Made by a program: the position numbers and the translations under genes
Shown here: one piece after another, positions 1 to 8,898 of the stretch
Numbering within the stretch: position 1 is the first letter of the stretch
How the letters are laid out: every line of letters starts with the position of its first letter
Assembly (NCBI GenBank): GCA_963762525.1
Contig: CAVXKT010000011.1
Location: forward strand, 186,001-250,000
Length of the DNA: 64,000 nt
Reading direction: 5' to 3'
From: DATFDN01 sp963762525
GTDB lineage: Bacteria > Pseudomonadota > Alphaproteobacteria > Acetobacterales > Acetobacteraceae
Notes under the pieces: model-generated
The model's database searches: none
Seen by the model: only the letters and a program-made list of their open reading frames with translations
What the model was told of the DNA's origin: nothing

Positions 1-407
1 GAGAGCGGCAGCAGGCATCCGGCCGCCGCCGCCGCATCCCGGGCCGCGCGCAATGTCGCCCCGGCTTCGATGGTGAGCGTGAGGTCGGCCGGGTCGAGGT
101 CGCGCACCCGGTTCAACCGCGCCAGGCTGAGCACGATCTGGCTCCCGTCCGCCGACGGCGTGGCGCCGCCGACCATCGACGTGTTGCCGCCTTGCGGCAC
201 CACCCCGACGCAAGCCTTGGCGCAGAGCCCCAGCACGGCGGCGACCTCCTCGGGGCTCGCGGGCCGTGCCACCGCCGGCGTGCGGCCCCGGTAGAGCCGG
301 CGCCAATCCTCGGCGTAAGCGGCCGTATCGGCGGGCTCGGTCAGCAGGCCGCGCGCTCCGAGCAGCTCGCGAAGGCGCGGGATGAGTGCCTCCGCCGTGC
401 CGCTCAT
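1..407 (-). CDS. FAD-binding oxidoreductase (GlcD/D-2-hydroxyacid dehydrogenase type), N-terminal part
   Basis: The window edge cuts this gene, so only about the first 136 residues are visible. They form the start of a PCMH-type FAD domain: residues 71-81 read PQGGNTSMVGG, the loop that binds the FAD pyrophosphate, followed by a strand with LSLARLNRVRDLD. The family oxidises 2-hydroxyacids such as glycolate, D-lactate or 2-hydroxyglutarate and passes electrons to a carrier; which substrate applies here cannot be told from this part. The ATG at 407-405 overlaps the stop of the upstream gtrA-like gene by ATGA, so the two are probably co-translated. The family is clear; the specific enzyme is not. 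Confidence 0.8.
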   Translation of the reverse strand, partial: MSGTAEALIPRLRELLGARGLLTEPADTAAYAEDWRRLYRGRTPAVARPASPEEVAAVLGLCAKACVGVVPQGGNTSMVGGATPSADGSQIVLSLARLNRVRDLDPADLTLTIEAGATLRAARDAAAAAGCLLPL

Positions 408-815
408 CGAAACACCACCCGCCGCGAGAGCGAGAAATTCACTCCCATCCCCGCGAGCGAGCCCGCCGCCACCGCCAGCACGGGTTGCGCGGCGCAGAGA
501 GCGCTCAGCGTGACCAGCATCGCGTAACATCCGCGATTGAGAACAAAGCCGGCGAGATTGGCGATCACGAACCGCGCCCATTGTCGATGCGCCGGCCCGC
601 TGCCGCGGCCGCGAAAGGTCCAGCAGCCGGTTGAGCGCCCAGTTGGCCGACGCCGCCACCACATAGGCCACGATCCCGGCCGCATAGAGGCCGATCGCGC
701 CGCGCAGGCCATAGACGGTTGCGGTATCGAGCACGAAGCCGCTGGCGCCGACCACACCGAAGCGCAGGAACTGGCCCGCAATGTCCGCCTCCGCCACTCC
801 GACCGCCATCCGCAT
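404..815 (-). CDS. GtrA-like membrane protein (reading frame broken)
   Basis: Small four-helix membrane protein of the GtrA/DPMS family, which in known cases helps flip or organise polyprenyl-linked sugars. The first half (start ATG 815-813, GGAG upstream) contains FLRFGVVGASGFVLDTA and NWALNR; the second half, in another frame, contains WTFRG, WARFVIANLAGFVLNR and NFSLSRRVVF, which are the family's conserved blocks in the right order. The frame changes near 621-627 within CTGCTGG; removing one base restores NR-WTFRG. It overlaps the following FAD oxidoreductase by 4 bp. Fit to the family is good; a role in sugar transfer here is inference. Confidence 0.75.
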
Positions 816-896
816 CTTGTCTCCAGCTCGCGCGCTTGCCTACGCTCCGCACAGACTGGCATCTAGCGGTTGACAGACAGTTGACGGGATCGTGCC

Positions 897-2483
897 ATGA
901 AGCGCCGCTCATTCCTCGCCGGATCAGCCGCCGCACTCGCCGCGCCCATGGCGGCACCGGCTGTCGCCCGCGCGCAGGCCAGCCGGGTGCTCAAATTCAT
1001 TCCACAATCCGATGTGACCATCATCGATCCGATCTGGACCACCGCCTACGTCACTCGCAATCACGGCTACCTGATCTTCGACACCCTCTATGGTTTCGAC
1101 AACGCCTATCAGCCGCAGCCGCAGATGGTGGCGGGGCACACGGTCGAGAACGACGGCAAGCTGTGGAAGCTCACGCTTCGCGACGGCCTCGCCTTCCATG
1201 ACGGCGCGAAGGTGCTGGCGCGCGATTGCGTCGCCTCGATCCAACGCTGGGGCAAGCGCGACTCCTACGGCCAGACATTGATGGCCTACACCGATGAGCT
1301 GACCGCGCCCGACGACAACACCATCCAGTTCCGCCTCAAGCGGCCCTTCTCCATGCTGCCGGAGGCGCTCGGCAAGCCGGGAAGCTCGATGTGCGCGATG
1401 ATGCCCGAGCGACTGGCCAAGACCGACGCCTTTACCCAGATCACCGAGATGGTGGGCAGCGGTCCGTTCCGCTGGAACGCCAAGGAGCGCGTGGTCGGCT
1501 CGCTCGCCGTCTATGAGCGCAACGCCGCCTACAAGCCCCGCGAGGGTGGTGTGCCGCAATGGACCTCGGGGCCGAAGATCGTGCATTTCGATCGCGTCGA
1601 GTGGCACGTGATCCCCGATCTCTCGACCAAGGCCGCGGCGATGCAAAACGGCGAGATGGATTGGTGGGAGGATCCCACCGGCGACATCCTGCCGCTGCTC
1701 CGCGCCCAAGAAGGCTTGCAGGTGGAGGTCACGGACCCGACCGGGCTGATGGGCTGCTTGCGGCTCAACCAGCTCTATCCGCCGTTCGACAATCCGGCGA
1801 TCCGCCGGGCGCTGCTGAAAGCGATGAACCAAAGCGATATCGAGCTCGCCGTCGCCGGCGATCCGAAGATGATCCATGTTCCGACCGGCATCTTCACCCC
1901 CGGCACGCCGATGGCGTCCGACGCCGGGCTCGACGTGTTCCGCGGTCCGCGCGACTACGACGCCGTCAAGCGCGAGATCGCCGCCGCCGGATACAAGGGC
2001 GAGAAGGTGGTGTTCATGGCGCCAACCGATTTCGTGATCCTGAAAGCGGAGGCCGATGTCTGCGTCGACAATCTGAAAAAGGCCGGCTTCAACGTCGATT
2101 ATCAGGCGATGGACTGGGGCACGCTGGTACAGCGCCGCGCCAAGCAGGAAAAGCCGGAGGCCGGCGGCTGGAGCGCCTTTGCCACCTATTGGGCCGGGCT
2201 CGACCAATCGAATCCGGTCGGCCACGCCTTCCTGCGGGGCAACGGCAAGCAGGCGCTGTTCGGTTGGCCGACCGCGCCGAAGATCGAGGAATTGCGTCAA
2301 CAATGGATCGACGCCCCCGACATCGCGGCGCGACGCAAGCTCGCCGAGGAATTGCAGCTTCAGGCGTTCCGCGACGTGCCCTATGTCCCGCTCGGGCAGT
2401 ATTTCGCCGCCACCGCCCATAAGAAGGAGATCACGGGGATTCTGAATGGATTCGTGATGTTCTGGAATGTCCGGCGGGTGTAG
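897..2483 (+). CDS. ABC transporter substrate-binding protein, family 5 (peptide/nickel type)
   Basis: A 528-residue periplasmic solute-binding protein of the SBP_bac_5 (DppA/OppA-like) class. The N-terminus MKRRSFLAGSAAALAAP is a twin-arginine signal ending near ARAQA. Internal blocks such as NHGYLIFDTLYGFD, LTLRDGLAFHDGAKVLA and GSGPFRWNAKE are typical of the class, and length matches the usual 500-550 residues. No permease or ATPase genes lie next to it, so its transporter partners must be elsewhere or it is an orphan. Substrate cannot be assigned: the class takes peptides, but also opines, sugars and nickel chelates. Confidence 0.9.
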   Translation: MKRRSFLAGSAAALAAPMAAPAVARAQASRVLKFIPQSDVTIIDPIWTTAYVTRNHGYLIFDTLYGFDNAYQPQPQMVAGHTVENDGKLWKLTLRDGLAFHDGAKVLARDCVASIQRWGKRDSYGQTLMAYTDELTAPDDNTIQFRLKRPFSMLPEALGKPGSSMCAMMPERLAKTDAFTQITEMVGSGPFRWNAKERVVGSLAVYERNAAYKPREGGVPQWTSGPKIVHFDRVEWHVIPDLSTKAAAMQNGEMDWWEDPTGDILPLLRAQEGLQVEVTDPTGLMGCLRLNQLYPPFDNPAIRRALLKAMNQSDIELAVAGDPKMIHVPTGIFTPGTPMASDAGLDVFRGPRDYDAVKREIAAAGYKGEKVVFMAPTDFVILKAEADVCVDNLKKAGFNVDYQAMDWGTLVQRRAKQEKPEAGGWSAFATYWAGLDQSNPVGHAFLRGNGKQALFGWPTAPKIEELRQQWIDAPDIAARRKLAEELQLQAFRDVPYVPLGQYFAATAHKKEITGILNGFVMFWNVRRV

Positions 2484-2501
2484 GCCGGCAGCCGGCCGGT
2501 A

Positions 2502-2686
2502 ATGAAGGAGCCGCGGCTCGCGCGCGAATCCGATCTCAATGCCGTGGTGCGGCTGACGGCGGCGGCCTACTCGCCCTATACCGGGCGGCCGGCTATCGCG
2601 AGACCGGCCGGCGCGCGCACCGGCTGCGGCCGGGCTTCACGGTCGTGGACATGGCCAAGCCGCTTGCCGGCCGGGAGCCGGCATGA
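2502..2686 (+). pseudogene. GNAT-family acetyltransferase remnant with internal deletion
   Basis: The first about 25 codons read like a GNAT N-terminus (PRLARESDLNAVVRLTAAAY). After a jump at about 2580, another frame gives AAGYRETGRRAHRLRPGF and then VVDMAKPLAG with a TGA at 2684-2686, which looks like a GNAT C-terminus. The middle of the fold, including the acetyl-CoA-binding loop, is missing, so about 100 residues have been lost. It begins 18 bp after the binding-protein stop codon. This is a real deletion rather than a single-base shift, so the gene is taken to be dead. Confidence 0.6.
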
Positions 2687-2786
2687 GCCGCGGGATGCCA
2701 AAGCGTCGCCCGCGAGCCGGGGCTAACTGACGGCGTCGTCATCGACGCATTGTTTTCTCACGCGGCCGTGCGGTATCTGTCCGCCC

Positions 2787-4412
2787 ATGAAAGAGCCGTC
2801 CCTTCCCGTCCCCGACGATGCCCGCGACTTCGACGAGACCGCCTATTTGCACCGCTACCCGGACGTGGCGACGGCGGTGGCCGAGGGGAAATACCAATCG
2901 GGGTCGCAGCACTGGCTGCGCTACGGTCGCTCCGAGGGGAGGGAGTTCATCGGCCGTCCCGATCGCTGGACACGGCTGACGATCGGACCAGCATCCGGCT
3001 TCGCCGCCCAGCCCCCCACGGCGCCACCGCATACGATCGAAGTCGTGTTGCTGACCGAGGGCGGATGGCTGTTCGTCAGCGGCTGGATTGACGACCGGAT
3101 CACACCGCTCGGCTGGTTGCGAATTGAGGGCGCGGGGTGGGTGTTGCGCGTCGAGGCGACGGCGCTGGCGCGGACCGCGCGCGACGACGTGCAGGCGGCG
3201 CTGCATCATACCGACCGCCACGCCTTCGGCTTCTTCGCGCTGCTCAATGCCGGCCCGCGACTGGCCGCCGCGGGCGAGTGCCGCTGCGTGATGGAGTGGG
3301 CGAGCGGGCAAAACGGCACCTCGACGGCCGCCGTGCGGATGGCGAGCGCGCGCGACCTGCGCGAATTTGCGCTTGGTTTCGTCGCTGCCGCGGCCGCCGC
3401 CGGCGCACAGGTTCCCGCACTGCTGGCGCTCGAAGCCATGGCCGGCGAGCAGATCGTGGCGCTCAATCGCGCCGTCACCGGGTGCACCGTCGCGGCGCCC
3501 TACGTAGAGCACTTCGGGCCGGCGGGGCGCGCCCGCCGGGGATCGATCATTGTCTGTTTGTATGGCCGCGCCGAATATCTGTTCATCCAGAACGCATTGT
3601 TCGCCGGCAAGCCGGGGATCGAGGACTACGAGTTCGTCTATGTCTGCAATAGCCCCGAATTGCTGGAGCAGCTGCTGAAGGAGGCGCGATCCGGCGCCCT
3701 GATCTACGGCTTGGGGCAGACCGTGATCGGGCTGCCCGCGAATGCCGGCTTCGGCGCCGCCAATAATGCCGCGGCGCGCGTCGCGAGGGGCCGCCGGCTG
3801 CTGTTCGTCAACCCCGACGTGTTCCCGAAGGAGCCGGGCTGGGCTGCGCGCCACTCCGAGATGGTCGAATCCGATCCCGCCGCGCGTCTGTTCGGTTCGA
3901 CACTGTTTTACGACGACGGCTCGCTGATGCACGGTGGGATGTATTTCGAGCTGGACACCGGGCTCGCCATTGGCGCCGGCGCAGTGACGGCGCGCCGCTT
4001 CGCGCGCGTCGAGCACTACGGCAAGGGTGCACCGCCCGACACCGCCGCCCTGCTGCGTCCCCGCCCGGTCCCCGCCGTCTCCGGCGCCTTCATGTCGATC
4101 GATCGCCGATGGTTCGAGACGTTGGCCGGCTTTTCGGAAGACTACGTGTTCGGCCATTACGAGGACGCCGATCTCTGCCTGCGCAGCCTTGAGGCCGGCG
4201 TGCCGGCCCGGCTGCGCGATCTCGGGCTATGGCATCTGGAGGGTCGTGGATCGGTGCGCCGGCCGGTTCACGCCGGGGCCAATATCGTTAACCGCTGGTT
4301 GTTCTCGCGCCACTGGGCCGAGCGCATCGCCGAGGATCTGTGCGGTCCGGCACCCGCCCATAAACTGCTGGTGCCGCCGCCGGCGCTGGTAACAACCGGA
4401 CGCGTCGCGTGA
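2787..4412 (+). CDS. Glycosyltransferase family 2 protein with N-terminal YxxRYPDV module
   Basis: Encodes 541 residues without predicted membrane segments. Residues about 18-55 hold a module with AYLHRYPDVATAV, HWLRYG and EGREF that occurs at the N-terminus of many alphaproteobacterial surface-sugar glycosyltransferases. From about residue 245 a GT2 fold follows: GSIIVCLYGRAEYLF, then NAGFGAANNAAARVARG and LLFVNPDVFP, the donor-binding NPDV block, then VSGAFMSIDR and EDADLCLR, the acceptor/catalytic block of rhamnosyltransferase-like GT2 enzymes. The stop overlaps the next gene's GTG (GTGA), which also encodes a glycosyltransferase, so the two likely act on one glycan. Donor sugar unknown. 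Confidence 0.85.
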   Translation: MKEPSLPVPDDARDFDETAYLHRYPDVATAVAEGKYQSGSQHWLRYGRSEGREFIGRPDRWTRLTIGPASGFAAQPPTAPPHTIEVVLLTEGGWLFVSGWIDDRITPLGWLRIEGAGWVLRVEATALARTARDDVQAALHHTDRHAFGFFALLNAGPRLAAAGECRCVMEWASGQNGTSTAAVRMASARDLREFALGFVAAAAAAGAQVPALLALEAMAGEQIVALNRAVTGCTVAAPYVEHFGPAGRARRGSIIVCLYGRAEYLFIQNALFAGKPGIEDYEFVYVCNSPELLEQLLKEARSGALIYGLGQTVIGLPANAGFGAANNAAARVARGRRLLFVNPDVFPKEPGWAARHSEMVESDPAARLFGSTLFYDDGSLMHGGMYFELDTGLAIGAGAVTARRFARVEHYGKGAPPDTAALLRPRPVPAVSGAFMSIDRRWFETLAGFSEDYVFGHYEDADLCLRSLEAGVPARLRDLGLWHLEGRGSVRRPVHAGANIVNRWLFSRHWAERIAEDLCGPAPAHKLLVPPPALVTTGRVA

Positions 4413-5722
4413 GGCCGGTGCGCGCGGACCGGCGCGAAACCCGACGCCGGATTTTGCTGGTGAGCGTGCATCATCCCGAACTGGTCCGCGGCGGCGCCCA
4501 GCAGGTCTGCTACGAGCTGTTCGAGGGACTGAAGGAGCATCCGGGTTTCGCTCCGGTGCTGCTCGCCGCCATCGACCACCACAACCCGGCGCTGTTCCGC
4601 ACCGGCGCGCGCGTCACCGGCTTCGACGGACGCGAGGGCGAGTATTTGTTCCTGCAGCACGATTACGACCATTTCTGGCATCGGACCTCCGATCCGCTGC
4701 TGGTCGAATCCTTCGCCGAGTTCCTGCGCCAGACCCGGCCGGACGTGGTCCATTTCCACCATTTCATGAATATCGGTGTCGATCTGCTGACGCTGACCCG
4801 CCGGGTGCTCCCGGATTGCCAGATCGTGTTCACGTTCCACGAATTCCTGGCGATTTGTAACGCCTATGGACAGATGGTGCGCCCGTTCGACGGCTCGCTC
4901 TGCGATCACGCCTCGGCGGTGCGCTGCCATCAATGCTTTCCGGACCGCGCACCGGAGACGTTCTTCGTGCGCAAGCAGTGGTTCCGGGAACATCTGGGAG
5001 TGGTGGATTGGTTCACCGTGCCCAGCCGCTTCATGGTCAAGACCTATGCCGACTGGGGCATCTCCGCCGAGCGCATCGTGCATGTGCCGAACGGGCAGCG
5101 CCCGTACGGCCGGCCGCCGGCCGAGGAGAAGCGTCCGCGCAACCGCTTCGGCTTCTTCGGCCAGCTTGTTGACGGAAAGGGCGTCTCGGTGCTGCTGCGC
5201 GCGGCCGATCTGCTGCGGTCCCGGGGGTTTGCCGACTTCACGGTCGAGGTGAATGGCGACAATCTCCGTTATGCCTCCGAAGCCGGGCGGGGCGAGTTCG
5301 AGCGCTTCCGCGCCGCCGAAGAGGCGCTGCCGCCGGAGCGGCGATGTGTGGTCTTCAACGGCGCCTATCACGTCGATCGGCTGGCCCGGCTGATGGCGCG
5401 GATTGATTGGTGCGTGGTGCCGTCGATCTGGTGGGAGGTTTTCGGGCTTGTGATCTCCGAAGCCTGGATGTTCCGCCGCCCCGTGATCGCCTCGGACGCG
5501 GGCGGCATGGCCGAGCGCGTCGCGCACGAGGTGGGCGGGCTGCTGTTCCCGATGGGCGATCCGCGCGCCCTGGCCGACACCATGCATCGCGCCTGCACCG
5601 AGAAGGGCCTGTGGGAACGCCTGGTTGCCGGGCTGCCGCACCCGCCGACCCGCGAGGCGATGGTGGATGGGTTTGCGGAGATTTATCGGCGGGCCGAAGA
5701 CGCGCGAACGCTGTCGGGCTGA
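4409..5722 (+). CDS. Glycosyltransferase family 4 (GT-B fold)
   Basis: A 437-residue GT-B glycosyltransferase. The N-terminal domain begins RILLVSVHHPELVRGGAQQ, the glycine loop of GT4 enzymes; the C-terminal domain has RFGFFGQLVDGKGVSVLL and the E-x7-E type block EVFGLVISEAWMFRRPVIAS, then GGLLFPMGDPRALAD. A cysteine cluster in the middle (CDHASAVRCHQCFP) resembles the pattern of GT4 proteins that also carry a small metal-binding loop. GTG start at 4409 overlaps the stop of the upstream GT2 gene by 4 bp, indicating translational coupling. Probably builds an exopolysaccharide or lipid-linked glycan; substrate not assignable. Confidence 0.87.
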   Translation: MRPVRADRRETRRRILLVSVHHPELVRGGAQQVCYELFEGLKEHPGFAPVLLAAIDHHNPALFRTGARVTGFDGREGEYLFLQHDYDHFWHRTSDPLLVESFAEFLRQTRPDVVHFHHFMNIGVDLLTLTRRVLPDCQIVFTFHEFLAICNAYGQMVRPFDGSLCDHASAVRCHQCFPDRAPETFFVRKQWFREHLGVVDWFTVPSRFMVKTYADWGISAERIVHVPNGQRPYGRPPAEEKRPRNRFGFFGQLVDGKGVSVLLRAADLLRSRGFADFTVEVNGDNLRYASEAGRGEFERFRAAEEALPPERRCVVFNGAYHVDRLARLMARIDWCVVPSIWWEVFGLVISEAWMFRRPVIASDAGGMAERVAHEVGGLLFPMGDPRALADTMHRACTEKGLWERLVAGLPHPPTREAMVDGFAEIYRRAEDARTLSG

Positions 5723-5790
5723 CCCGGCCGGCGACGCCGTTTGCGGGACGGTGCCAATCGATCTGACGGCAGCACTCCGCAACGAAAACG

Positions 5791-5819
5791 CTTGACGCCT
5801 CTCCCGCCCGCCACTAACT
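5791..5819 (+). promoter_or_regulatory. Promoter of serC-serA
   Basis: CTTGAC at 5791-5796 and CTAACT at 5814-5819 are separated by 17 bp, close to the alphaproteobacterial housekeeping consensus CTTGAC-N17-CTATAT. Transcription would begin just before the serC leader hairpins. Confidence 0.5.
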
Positions 5820-5876
5820 CCCGCGCCGGGCCACGCCCCCCCACCGGGGCGCTTCTCTTCTGAAAGGGAGAGCATC
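5809..5876 (+). ncRNA. serC leader RNA motif (structured 5' UTR)
   Basis: Immediately upstream of serC lies CGCCACTAACTCCC, then a perfect 6-bp hairpin CGCCCC/GGGGCG (5834-5851) and a second short hairpin TCTC/GAGA (5854-5871) that encloses the ribosome binding site AAGGGAG. The order and position, ending a few bases before the start codon, fit the serC motif described upstream of serC in alphaproteobacteria. The second hairpin could hide or expose the Shine-Dalgarno sequence. The ligand or regulator of this motif is not known. Identification is by recall of the motif's general shape, not by a covariance search. Confidence 0.55.
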
Positions 5877-7004
5877 ATGGCGCGCATCGCCGCCAAGCCG
5901 GACCTTCGTCCGCGCAATCCCAACTTCTCCTCCGGCCCGTGCGCCAAGCGTCCCGGTTTCATGCTGGATGCGCTGAGCGCCGCCTGTCTCGGTCGCAGCC
6001 ATCGCGCCGTCGCGCCCAAGGCGCGATTGGCCGAAGTCATCGAGCGCTCGCGGGCAATCCTCGGACTGCCGGCGGATTGGCGCCTCGGCATCGTGCCGGC
6101 ATCGGACACCGGAGCCATGGAGATGGCGCTGTGGTCGCTGCTCGGCCCGCTCGGTGTCGATGTGCTGGCGTTCGAGAGTTTTTCCGCGGGCTGGGCCAAC
6201 GATGTCGTCAAGCAGCTCCGCGTTCCCGACGCGCACGTACTGGCAGCCCCGTATGGCCGTCTTCCCGATTTCGCCGCGATCGATTTCGCGCGCGACGTCG
6301 TGCTCGCCTGGAACGGCACCACGTCGGGCGTGCGCATCCCCGACAGCGACTGGATCGCCGCCGATCGGCGGGGGCTGGTGATCTGCGATGCCACCTCGGC
6401 CGCGTTCGCGATGGCGCTGCCGTGGGAGCGTCTCGATGCCGTCACCTGGTCGTGGCAGAAGGCGCTGGGCGGGGAAGCGGCGCACGGGATGCTGGCGCTG
6501 TCGCCGCGCGCCGTGACGCGGCTGGAGGGCCACGCGCCGACCTGGCCGATGCCGAAGATCTTCCGCCTGACGAGCGGCGGCAAGCTGATCGAAGGCATCT
6601 TCAAGGGCGAGACCATCAACACGCCGTCGATGCTGTGCGTCGAGGACGCGCTGGATGGATTGCGTTGGGCCGCATCGATCGGCGGATTGCCGGCCCTGAT
6701 CGCGCGCAGCGAGGCCAATCTGGCGGCAATCGCTGATTGGGTCGCGCATACGCCTTGGGCGGCGTTCCTGGCCGAAGACCCGGACACACGCTCCTCCACC
6801 TCGATCTGCTTGCGCGTTGATCCGCCGGAGTTCGCGAAGCCGATCGCGACCCGGCTCGACCGCGAGGGCGTCGCCTTCGACATCGGCGCCTATCGCGACG
6901 CTCCGCCGGGTCTGCGCATCTGGGGCGGCGCCACGGTGGAGACCGCCGACATCAAAGCGCTGCTGCCCTGGCTCGATTGGGCGTTCGCGCGGGCGGCGGA
7001 GTGA
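5877..7004 (+). CDS. serC: Phosphoserine aminotransferase
   Basis: Makes 3-phosphoserine from 3-phosphohydroxypyruvate and glutamate, second step of serine synthesis, cytosolic. The 375 residues follow the alphaproteobacterial SerC type: NPNFSSGPCAKRPGF at 14-28, LGRSHRAVAPKARLAEVI at 38-55, and the PLP lysine K195 in WSWQKALGGEAAHG. A strong site AAAGGGAGAG precedes the ATG. serA follows after 6 bp, so both genes form one operon under the promoter and leader upstream. No unusual residue was noticed. Confidence 0.96.
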   Translation: MARIAAKPDLRPRNPNFSSGPCAKRPGFMLDALSAACLGRSHRAVAPKARLAEVIERSRAILGLPADWRLGIVPASDTGAMEMALWSLLGPLGVDVLAFESFSAGWANDVVKQLRVPDAHVLAAPYGRLPDFAAIDFARDVVLAWNGTTSGVRIPDSDWIAADRRGLVICDATSAAFAMALPWERLDAVTWSWQKALGGEAAHGMLALSPRAVTRLEGHAPTWPMPKIFRLTSGGKLIEGIFKGETINTPSMLCVEDALDGLRWAASIGGLPALIARSEANLAAIADWVAHTPWAAFLAEDPDTRSSTSICLRVDPPEFAKPIATRLDREGVAFDIGAYRDAPPGLRIWGGATVETADIKALLPWLDWAFARAAE

Positions 7005-7010
7005 CGCGCC

Positions 7011-8597
7011 ATGCTCAAAGTCCTGATTTCCGACAAACTCTCGCCGGCCGCCGTCGAAATCTTCACCGCGCGCGGGATCGAGACCGATTTGCGCCCGGGC
7101 CTTTCGCCCGCCGAGCTGCGCGCGATCATCGCCCCCTATGACGGGCTGGCGATTCGCTCCGCCACCAAGGTCACGCGTGAGCTGCTGGATGCGGCGCCGC
7201 GTCTGAAGGTGGTCGGGCGCGCCGGCATCGGCGTCGATAATGTCGATGTCCGTTCGGCCACCGCGCGCGGCGTGGTGGTGATGAACACGCCGCACGGCAA
7301 CGCCATCACCACCGCTGAGCATGCCATCGCTCTCATGTTCGCCCTGGCGCGGCAGATCCCCGAGGCGTCGGCTTCCACGCGCGCCGGCAAATGGGAGAAG
7401 AACCGCTTCATGGGCATGGAGCTGGCCGGCAAGACGCTGGGGCTCATCGGCTGCGGCAATATCGGCTCGATCGTCGCCGAGCGCGCCATCGGGCTGCACA
7501 TGAAGGTCATCGCCTTCGATCCGTTCTTATCGGAGAAGCGCGCGATCGAGTTGGGGGTGGAGAAGCTTGAGCTGGACGCACTGCTCGGGCGCGCCGACAT
7601 CATCTCTCTGCACGCGCCGCTCACCGAGGCGACGCGCGATATCCTCTCGCGCGCGGCGATCGCGGCCACCAAACGGGGCGTGCGTATCATCAACTGCGCC
7701 CGCGGCGGACTGCTGGACGAGGCTGCGCTGGCCGAGGCGATCGTCGCCGGCCACGTCGCCGGCGCTGCGCTCGACGTGTTCGAGATCGAGCCGGCGACCG
7801 CGAGCCCGCTGTTTGCGCTGGAGAACGTCGTCTGCACGCCGCATCTGGGTGCGGCCACCGCGGAAGCGCAGGAGAAGGTGGCGTTGCAAATCGCCGAGCA
7901 GATGAGCGACTTCCTGCTTGCCGGCGCCATCGCCAATGCCGTCAACATGCCCAGCGTCTCGGCCGAAGATGCGCCGCGCCTGCACCCGTATATGGAACTT
8001 TGTCGGCATCTCGGTGCTTTCGCCGGGCAGTTGACGCAGGCGCGCGAGGGGGTGATTCGCCGGGTCGCGATCGAATACGAGGGCCACGCTGCCGCGCTCA
8101 ATCATCGGCCGCTCACCGCGGCGGTGCTCGCCGGTCTGCTGGCGCCGGTGATGGAGGGCGTGAACATGGTCAATGCGCCGATCGCGGCGCGTGAGCGCGG
8201 GATCGAGGTGGCCGAGACGGTGCATGACCGGCCGAGCGAGTATCAGACCCTGGTGCGGGTGAGCGTCGAGGCCGACCGCCTCAGCCGCACCGTCGCCGGC
8301 ACGCTGTTCGCGGGCGCGCGGCCGCGCATCGTGGAGATCAAGGGCATTCGCGTCGAAGCCGATTTCGCGCCGCACATGCTGTATGTGACCAACCAGGACA
8401 AGCCCGGCTTCATCGGCCGCTTCGGCGCCACCCTGGCCGGCGCCGGAATCAACATCGCGACCTTCCATCTCGGCCGCGCCGAGGCCGGCGGCGATGCGAT
8501 CTGCTTGGTTTCGGTAGATGAGAAAGTATCCGAGGACGTGCTGGAAATGGTCCGCACGCTGCCGCTGGTGGTGCAGGCGACGTCGCTCGGATTCTGA
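7011..8597 (+). CDS. serA: D-3-phosphoglycerate dehydrogenase
   Basis: First enzyme of serine synthesis, oxidising 3-phosphoglycerate to 3-phosphohydroxypyruvate with NAD. The 528 residues match the long SerA form. NAD loop GLIGCGNIGSIVAERA spans 144-159; catalytic Arg231 (NCARGGLLDE), a Glu near 258-260 and His278 (TPHLGAAT) are present. An intervening domain covers about 315-450 and a C-terminal ACT domain (about 450-528, with TNQDKPGFIGRFGATLAGAG) usually mediates serine feedback. It sits 6 bp after serC, and a strong hairpin terminator follows 65 bp downstream. Confidence 0.97.
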   Translation: MLKVLISDKLSPAAVEIFTARGIETDLRPGLSPAELRAIIAPYDGLAIRSATKVTRELLDAAPRLKVVGRAGIGVDNVDVRSATARGVVVMNTPHGNAITTAEHAIALMFALARQIPEASASTRAGKWEKNRFMGMELAGKTLGLIGCGNIGSIVAERAIGLHMKVIAFDPFLSEKRAIELGVEKLELDALLGRADIISLHAPLTEATRDILSRAAIAATKRGVRIINCARGGLLDEAALAEAIVAGHVAGAALDVFEIEPATASPLFALENVVCTPHLGAATAEAQEKVALQIAEQMSDFLLAGAIANAVNMPSVSAEDAPRLHPYMELCRHLGAFAGQLTQAREGVIRRVAIEYEGHAAALNHRPLTAAVLAGLLAPVMEGVNMVNAPIAARERGIEVAETVHDRPSEYQTLVRVSVEADRLSRTVAGTLFAGARPRIVEIKGIRVEADFAPHMLYVTNQDKPGFIGRFGATLAGAGINIATFHLGRAEAGGDAICLVSVDEKVSEDVLEMVRTLPLVVQATSLGF

Positions 8598-8898
8598 CCC
8601 GGAGGCGTCCGGACGGCGAGCCGCCCGGACTTGCTCCCGTTAACGCTTGGCCCTCCCTGTTCGCCGGTCGGGGCCCATCCCCGGCCGGCGTTTTTATTTT
8701 CGAGGGTTGCCGGGCGGTCAATGCGCGATACGCGCTCGCCGGCGTTTTCGGATCCAGATGAAACCGGGCGAATCGCTCTTCTCGCGTCATGCTCGCGCTT
8801 GGCGTGAACATCCACGCTTTTTTGGTGCCGGAATAAAGGCGTGGACGGCCTTCGCCGACCATGACGTTGGAAATCGGTGCCGCTGATCCAAACCTGCA
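8598..8898. other. Non-coding gap between convergent serA and glnA
   Basis: About 300 bp between the stop codons of serA and glnA. It holds the serA terminator at 8662-8700 and a weaker imperfect hairpin around 8811-8843 (CCACGC...GCGTGG) that might end glnA transcription on the other strand but lacks a clear U tract. Nothing else was recognised. Confidence 0.6.
8662..8700 (+). terminator. Rho-independent terminator after serA
   Basis: CGCCGGTCGGGG, loop CCCAT, CCCCGGCCGGCG form a 12-bp stem with one G-U pair, followed directly by TTTTTATTTT (8691-8700). Confidence 0.9.

Noticed and set aside
924..2420. Long open frame of 498 codons antisense to the peptide-binding protein gene, and many similar long frames elsewhere
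   Set aside because: Composition-driven shadow frame in GC-rich DNA; the sense strand encodes a complete recognised protein with signal peptide.
8811..8843. Terminator for glnA
   Set aside because: Imperfect hairpin CCACGC/GCGTGG without a U tract on the glnA strand; too weak to call.
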